The notes beneath the pieces were generated by a model. The model was not told where the DNA came from. It saw only the letters and a list, made by a program, of their open reading frames with translations, and made no database searches. From contig JAFEVB010000012.1 in assembly GCA_032629725.1 (NCBI GenBank), positions 1,426,001-1,490,000 of the forward strand: DNA of 64,000 bases, given 5' to 3'. The stretch comes from Gremmenia infestans. Lineage: Eukaryota; Ascomycota; Leotiomycetes; Helotiales; Hamatocanthoscyphaceae. Both the position numbers and the translations under genes were made by a program. Of the stretch, positions 58,748 to 64,000 are shown piece after piece (the first letter of the stretch is position 1; each line of letters starts with the position of its first letter).

Positions 58748-59720
58748 ATGCAATTGACAACCATGACCAAGAGCGTGGCTCTTTTGCTCACTTCGGTACG
58801 TATCCACAAACTCCAACTACCACTTCGACTCAAACCCTTCACTAATTTACCTACTCTTAGACCATTGTCGCCGGATCAGCTCTGCCCCTTACTACTACTG
58901 CTGCTACCTTTGAAGGCTATAAGATTGTTCCTGCCGTCTTCTCTGGTACCTACAATGGCCATGAGTATACTCTGCAGGGTGATATCCAGGTATGCATGCC
59001 CCTTGCTGCTTTACAACCTTGCAACTCTGTTCATTCATTCATTCTTTCTTTCTTTCTGACTATCAATAGGCAGTATCTGCGTAGCTTGAGGCTCTCTATG
59101 GCCCACCCACTGCCGATCCCAACGTAGCCCCTTCCGATGTCATTCTCAACCGTGATACTGATGCCAAGGTGAGAAATTGAAGTCTTCCGAGCCTGCCTTC
59201 AGTCCCACTGCTTCTATCCCCCTCTTCGAGACGAAGAAGGGTGTAGGAAAAGGAGGACGGAAATATTCTACTCGAGGGCTAATTGCTAATCAAACATGCC
59301 ACAGACCACCCTCCAATGCCTTCCGCGCGGAAGCGGCTGGCATAATGCGGACTGGCAAACTATCGAGAAGAGTATCAGCCGGCTCCGAGGAGTAGGCGGC
59401 TCCACCCATGCCGTTGGCCACGGGTGCGCTCGTCTCTCTTGCGAGAACTCGTCGGCCATCTGGCTCTGCAACGACGTAAGTTTCATTTCGTTGATCAACT
59501 CACTTCCTGTACCGCATTCTCTTGGAAAACAGCTTTCTAATTCAAAGTGTTGCGCTAGAATGATGGTGACATCTACCCGAGTACTAGTTACCTCGCCTCA
59601 TACGCATCCGATATCACCTACGGCTGTACTATTGCGGGTTTCTTCGACCCTCCGACGGTCGGCGGACAGGAGTTTGACAGCGACCGTTACAACGTCATCG
59701 TTCGTGCAGATAATTGTTAG
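58748..59720 (+). CDS. Small secreted cysteine-containing protein
   Basis: Five exons, join(58748..58795,58861..58989,59085..59168,59305..59475,59559..59720), 197 aa, phases all zero. The ATG has a perfect CCACCATG context. The signal peptide spans exon 1 and exon 2 (MQLTTMTKSVALLL ... TIVAGSALP). The mature protein has about 175 residues with six cysteines, and recognisable blocks FEGYKIVPAVFSG, TTLQCLPRGSGWHNADW, ARLSCENSSAIWLCNDNDG and a C-terminal QEFDSDRYNVIVRADNC. This cysteine and NDN pattern resembles a family of small secreted fungal proteins with effector candidates; no function is established. Exon 3 is joined at GCGTAG so that the apparent in-frame TAG at 59082 is the acceptor; the nearer AATAG acceptor would leave that stop in the frame. 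Five introns-plus-exons in under 1 kb is unusually dense. Confidence 0.82.
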
Positions 59721-60244
59721 ATGGTGCAAGTTGCTTTGCCGTTGGTTGGGATTGCTTTCGAGGTATAGCTCATTTTTCATTCTCGCTTTGAAGTAAGCAT
59801 GGGCTTGGAGTTGTTCTGGAGTTTTGCTGCAGGGGTGCATTTCAGGGCTTGGGCATTGATGATTAAATGGAGGCAGGATTCACTCGCGGACCTTTTTCGA
59901 CCGTTTTAATTAGCTGCGATTCATAGCTTCAAGTCTGCAATTCAATATTTGTGGACAAGTGATCATTTAAAGGCCGTGTGTGAGATACTTCATACAAATT
60001 CCATTATAATAGCAATGATCTAGGAACCAGATCCAGAGCAAAGACTTGGCCAGTTCCTCGCGAGGCCAAACAGACGGGTCAATAAAGCGTCACATACATG
60101 CTTAAGACAGGACTGGAGATAATCAAAAGTGTAAATGAAGTGCATGCCATTTGCAGCAAAATCTGCTTCATTGCGAGTTATGCAGCTTATGAAAGCTTTT
60201 CACTCGAGAAGAGATAACTTTCAACTCATTATAACAGCCAGCCA
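59721..60244. other. Intergenic, convergent 3' flanks
   Basis: No gene. It lies between the secreted protein gene (plus) and a 2EXR gene (minus). Confidence 0.5.
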
Positions 60245-61404
60245 TTAAACAGCCTCGTCCATATACACTGCAAATTCCTCCTTCCACCAGTGAGGGGCAG
60301 GCGTAACGTCGGGTGGGACCACTGTTTCAGCATAGCGTATGATTGTGTGGTCTGGCCATCTGCTTTTGAGACCTGTACGAGCCTCCCAATCGCGCTTTCG
60401 GTGTTCCAATTCAGCCTTGATAGTCGTTGATACGACCATCCCTACTGCTATAGTAGGCATTGTCCACGTTCCGATCTCTTCACTTTCGTTCCACTGAATT
60501 CTGAGTTCATCGAGTAATTCCAGATCAATATTGGGATAAACACCGCTTAAAGCGGGCAATGGGGCTTCTGTACGACTGTTGGAACTATAACAGAGAGGTG
60601 CAGTCTGGATGTCGATAATCTCAATAATCGCAAGGTCCCGTTTCTCACTTTCTGTCAAGTCCCTTTCCCACACGCTGTGCGTCGAATGTTTTGTGATTGC
60701 ATGAAAACTTTTGACCCCTCCGAATAAACCGAAAAGATAGGCTAACCACCCGTCATAATTGTCTGCCACACTACCAAGATTTTTCAAGTAGAAACATAGA
60801 TTCTCGACTTTTGCCAATTCCTCGGGGTTGAAATGGTCTAACCCATTTACACTCATCACCGTACCATCGGGCATTCCAATGCGTTCGCTGAAGGAGTCGA
60901 GATCAAGGTATAAAGTGTCGAGCGAATAATTGAACCAAATGGTAGGACACCCGCCGAGGGAAGGGAAACAGCGTGTATAGACCTTGGCACCAACTTCGTG
61001 TGATTCCCTACAGACAAAGAGCACCACCGGAGCGGGGCATTTTGTTCTGAACCCCCAAAGCGTTTCTGAGCCGTCGAGGTTTTGCTCGTCGGTATCGGCA
61101 TCATCGTCGGTATTCCAGCCACGGTTTTCATTGTCTACTTCTTCCGCCACATCTGCCGTTGTGTGAGCCCTTTCTCCATGCTCCTCGATTCCCTCCCTTG
61201 ACGCGTATGCCTTGCACTGGAGACAATCACTTGCCAACGTCTTGTCGGATCGAACGCGCCTTGTTCCAAATTCGCAGGATCTGAGGAACTCTATTTTCAA
61301 GTGGACGATGCGGGCCCAGGGAGTGCTGCTTCCCAGATCAGGAGTCGGATTTCTCGTGGCAGTTCTGGGAACTTTGTGAACACTGTCTGAGGTTGCGCGT
61401 CCAT
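60245..61404 (-). pseudogene. 2EXR domain protein with a single-base frameshift
   Basis: The start is at 61404 (MDAQPQTVFTKFPELPREIRLLIWEAALPG), a canonical 2EXR motif. At about 61319-61312 the frame breaks: the expected continuation ARIVHLKIEFLRSCEFG is in the next frame and then runs open to 60245. Relatives read L-P-x-A-R-I-V across this point, so one base seems to be missing in the GGGCCC run. The body has the family features LFVCRESHEVGAKVYTRCF and WFNYSLDTLYLDLDSF. The predicted protein would be about 386 aa if the frame were continuous. It may be a recent pseudogene or a sequencing error; there is no room for an intron at the break. Confidence 0.8.
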
Positions 61405-62341
61405 TTTAGAGGTGCGCGAGGCTTCGAAGGAACCTTTCGACGTGGTTTTGTATATCGAGAGGTGCGCAAAAGGGTTGCCAGAGGTTTCGAGTTCGAACTG
61501 AAGTACGCGCCGCGCGATGGAGCGCCAAAGCGCCAACGCACGTGATGTAGAATTTACCCCTTTTTGTCAGATTTGGCTGCTTATGTCAGCCTCTCTCTTA
61601 GACCCTTCATTCTCTCAGACCAAAACATCCAACAGCACTGTCAAACTTGGCAAGTGTTATACCTTGTTCTTCTTCCCCTCCTCTTTTGATATCCAGCTCA
61701 TGGCAGCCATATACCCTGCAATAAATTCAGAGTAGGAAGCTTCCAGAGGAGGTGATTACACCCATCATCTTCCCTTGTACAAGTATAGAGAGCACAGTTT
61801 GTGTAGGCATTTCAGATTAAATAGCCCGTCCAAATTCAGACTTCTCATTTCATTTCTTGACCGTCGTTTTTAAGTAGTGCTGTCTGATAGTGACGGCCTT
61901 GAGTCTTGGTAGCCCTGCTTCCCAAATCAATAAGCGGGGATCTCAAGGCAGGTCTAAAACAATCGTGAAAACCTGGGCGAACTAGCTGACATCCTCACAG
62001 TATGGCATTCCAGATTGATCACCGTCATGAGAAAGATGAATGATTGATCATGGTCTAGGTTATACCGTGATAATATCGAGCAAGTTTGTGGACTTATCCT
62101 GTCAATAAAAGCTCGGTTGGAAGCACCATACCCAAAAAAGAAGAACCAGCTCTATTTAGAAGCTATCGCACCGTACCAACAACATTCCCAGAAATAGCGA
62201 AACTTTGTATGGTACAGTAGGTCAGCTGGCTTTTGCCTTGCAGTGGGCGAAAGTAGTCCCCGCGTTCCCTCGTAAGTACCACCCCCTATATCTTATTCCA
62301 TAGACTTGCCTAGCGCTTCCCTACTTGCGTCTGTCTCTTTA
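61405..62341. other. Intergenic
   Basis: No feature was recognised between two minus-strand 2EXR genes. Confidence 0.5.
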
Positions 62342-63397
62342 TTAGTAGCGTTCCTCTCGTACCTCCTCCAAACGATCCCGATAGGAGGTCGGCACTGCTA
62401 ATTTGTAACGGACTCTAGGAATCTTCCACGAGTTTTGTTCTTCTTCAACAGATTTCGCACCCACAAACTCCTGCCACTCGGGGCCAACGCCCGCCCACCA
62501 CTGATGGAATGTCGATTGGTCGGGATAAAAAGATTTCCATCGCTCTACTCTACCGCTATCCCATTCCTCGTAGGCCCTAAAAGTCTTGTTCGCCTGCACA
62601 GGATCTATGAAGACGTATGGCTCAACGCCGCCGCCACGCGGGCTATCAATGTCGACCACCAGAGCGAGCTCTCCAAGACCCGGGAAGATTTCTAGAAGAG
62701 AGACTAGGAGATCGGAAGCGGATTTCCATTTGTTCTTATGCATGCTTCGCTTGAAGAGGTCGTGATCAACTAGAATAGCTAGGGACTTCACCTTTGCTGA
62801 AGTCTCACCATCCATAACAGAGATGACTCCTCTGAGTGCAAAATACTTTGATGATGAATCCCAGACGAAGGCATCATACTTTATATAGAGTGTATCCTGT
62901 CGGAAATCGAAAAGCGTTTCCGGGAATGCTGCACACGTAGCAAATACTTTGTTGTAGACTTGTAATGCGACCTGGTTCGACTCGCGGCACACATACATGA
63001 AAGACTGTATTTGCAACGGGCTAGGGTTGGGTGATCGGAATCCAGCCATGCGAAACCGCATAATCATATCCTGCTCCATAGAGTGGAGATGTTGCTCCAA
63101 TTGCCCCTTGTCCCGTCTGAAATAGCAACTGGATACATCCACCCATTGGGAATCCACCATCTTACTGATTCGTCTCACGCCATGATCGTCTTCTTCTATG
63201 CAGTGCTTGATGCGCTCCTCTTTGGTTGGGTTTGCGGGGGCACCTTCCCAATTCCATTCACCAACAGTCACCTTCAGATCTTCTCGTCGGATCTCAACAA
63301 TCCTAGCATCGTTAGGTAGTGCCAGCTCCCATATAACCAGCCGGAGCTCAAGAGGCAGCTCGGGGAACGTTGTGAAAATCCGTCCGATGTCCGTCAT
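62342..63397 (-). CDS. 2EXR domain protein
   Basis: Single exon, 351 aa from the ATG at 63397 (MTDIGRIFTTFPELPLELRLVIWELALPND). This start puts the 2EXR motif at the N-terminus, as in relatives. The frame stays open upstream to an ATG at 63667, which would add 90 residues of Gln/His/Thr-rich sequence unlike the family. The 2EXR motif is followed by ARIVEIRREDL, and further landmarks are MYVCRESNQVALQVYNKVFA, LFDFRQDTLYIKYDAF and VKSLAILVDHDLF. The C-terminus is charged. The frame is intact, unlike its neighbour at 60245, with which it shares the P-E-L-P-x-E-(I/L)-R-L and CRES landmarks, so the two are probably tandem paralogs. No function is known. Confidence 0.82.
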   Translation of the reverse strand: MTDIGRIFTTFPELPLELRLVIWELALPNDARIVEIRREDLKVTVGEWNWEGAPANPTKEERIKHCIEEDDHGVRRISKMVDSQWVDVSSCYFRRDKGQLEQHLHSMEQDMIMRFRMAGFRSPNPSPLQIQSFMYVCRESNQVALQVYNKVFATCAAFPETLFDFRQDTLYIKYDAFVWDSSSKYFALRGVISVMDGETSAKVKSLAILVDHDLFKRSMHKNKWKSASDLLVSLLEIFPGLGELALVVDIDSPRGGGVEPYVFIDPVQANKTFRAYEEWDSGRVERWKSFYPDQSTFHQWWAGVGPEWQEFVGAKSVEEEQNSWKIPRVRYKLAVPTSYRDRLEEVREERY

Positions 63398-64000
63398 GAT
63401 GTCCGTGACTTTGCAAATTTCGTTCGTCGTGTTGTGATACTGGATCTTCGAGAATCTAGCTTGGAGCTGGAGGTGGAGTTTACGTGTTGTTGGTGCGATC
63501 GTCAGGTTGTTTGAGTAGTGTTGAGGGATGTAGAGTTGCGGTTCGAGTACTCGTAGAGGTTGAGCGTTGTTTGGGAGTCGAGCCGTGTGACATACAATAG
63601 AGATTTGTGTTTGAATTTCCTGGTGAGGGGGAATTGATTGGTGGTCGAGGATGGTCTTCTCGGTCACATTGTCCCTAAATAATTCACTAGGTTGTATGGA
63701 GGAAGCCTAAAGCTTCAGGTTCTTGAAGTTGAGGTATAGATTGAATGTGCGAAATTCAAAATAGGGAGTTAGAGTTGAAGTTGAAATTCGATCTAGTATG
63801 GTCAACCAAACATAGGGTAACTAGACTGGTATATGTTATATCACCGTAGTGTTTAGCAAACAAGTCCATTCGAATTATGGGTAATTCCCTTACACAGTCA
63901 AGGCTCCCGAGATCAGGCAAAAGAATATTCATAGAGCAATTTGAGTTGAATATGTTATACTTGTGGTTATTGTCTGCTTTCAACCTAGGCTTTCATCACT
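63398..64000. other. 5' flank / possible N-terminal extension, then window end
   Basis: The frame of the 2EXR gene is open from 63397 to 63667, so an upstream start is possible. Nothing further is recognised to the window end. Confidence 0.4.

Noticed and set aside
59082..59084. In-frame TAG suggesting a pseudogene
   Set aside because: Using this TAG as the intron acceptor restores a continuous 197-aa frame.
1..64000. tRNA or rRNA genes, CRISPR arrays, telomeric TTAGGG arrays
   Set aside because: I looked for B-box-like GGTTCGA words, regularly spaced repeats and telomere repeats on both strands and found nothing convincing.

Overview
The window is fungal nuclear DNA, most likely a filamentous ascomycete (Pezizomycotina; Leotiomycetes is my guess, from overall feel rather than a marker). 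The basis is short GT..AG introns of about 45-140 nt with CTAAC/CTAAT-like branch sites, a Zn2Cys6 regulator, fungal MFS families, 2EXR proteins, a sedolisin, a long class II myosin and a fungal Rqc2. I built the exon models by hand from splice signals and checked that each sums to a whole number of codons. No RNA gene, CRISPR array or autonomous transposon was recognised.

Layout. 1-1.05 kb: wreck of a NACHT (NLR-like) gene, minus strand, running off the left edge. 2.3-3.4 kb: secreted CAP/SCP protein. 3.4-7.4 kb: long gene-free, simple-repeat-rich stretch. 7.4-9.5 kb: degenerate Ulp1-like protein. 11.1-13.5 kb: seven-exon secreted sedolisin. 13.5-18.4 kb: second long gene-poor stretch. 18.4-19.4 kb: secreted But2-domain cell-wall protein. 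20.3-27.2 kb: compact transport/regulation block of DHA1 MFS exporter, Zn2Cys6 factor and allantoate-permease-type MFS. 28.2-47.0 kb: housekeeping block with a Red1-type zinc-finger protein head-to-head with myosin II, a broken SDR, an F-box protein and Rqc2. 47.7-64 kb: accessory region with two paralogous 2EXR-like/TPR genes, an O-fucosyltransferase-like protein, ALKBH1-type dioxygenase, a small secreted cysteine-rich protein and four further 2EXR loci, two of them damaged.

How genes may work together. The clearest local unit is MFS-Zn2Cys6-MFS. The promoters of the first transporter and of the regulator both carry CCGCGG-N5-CCGCGG, a palindrome containing CGG-N5-CCG as expected for a Zn2Cys6 dimer, suggesting that the regulator controls itself and the exporter. 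The secreted proteins (CAP, sedolisin, But2, small cysteine-rich protein) lie in gene-poor or repeat-rich surroundings. A 134-bp MITE-like inverted repeat sits about 200 bp upstream of the small secreted protein gene. The 47-64 kb part shows duplication and decay of 2EXR-type genes, typical of a fast-evolving accessory segment beside a conserved housekeeping block.
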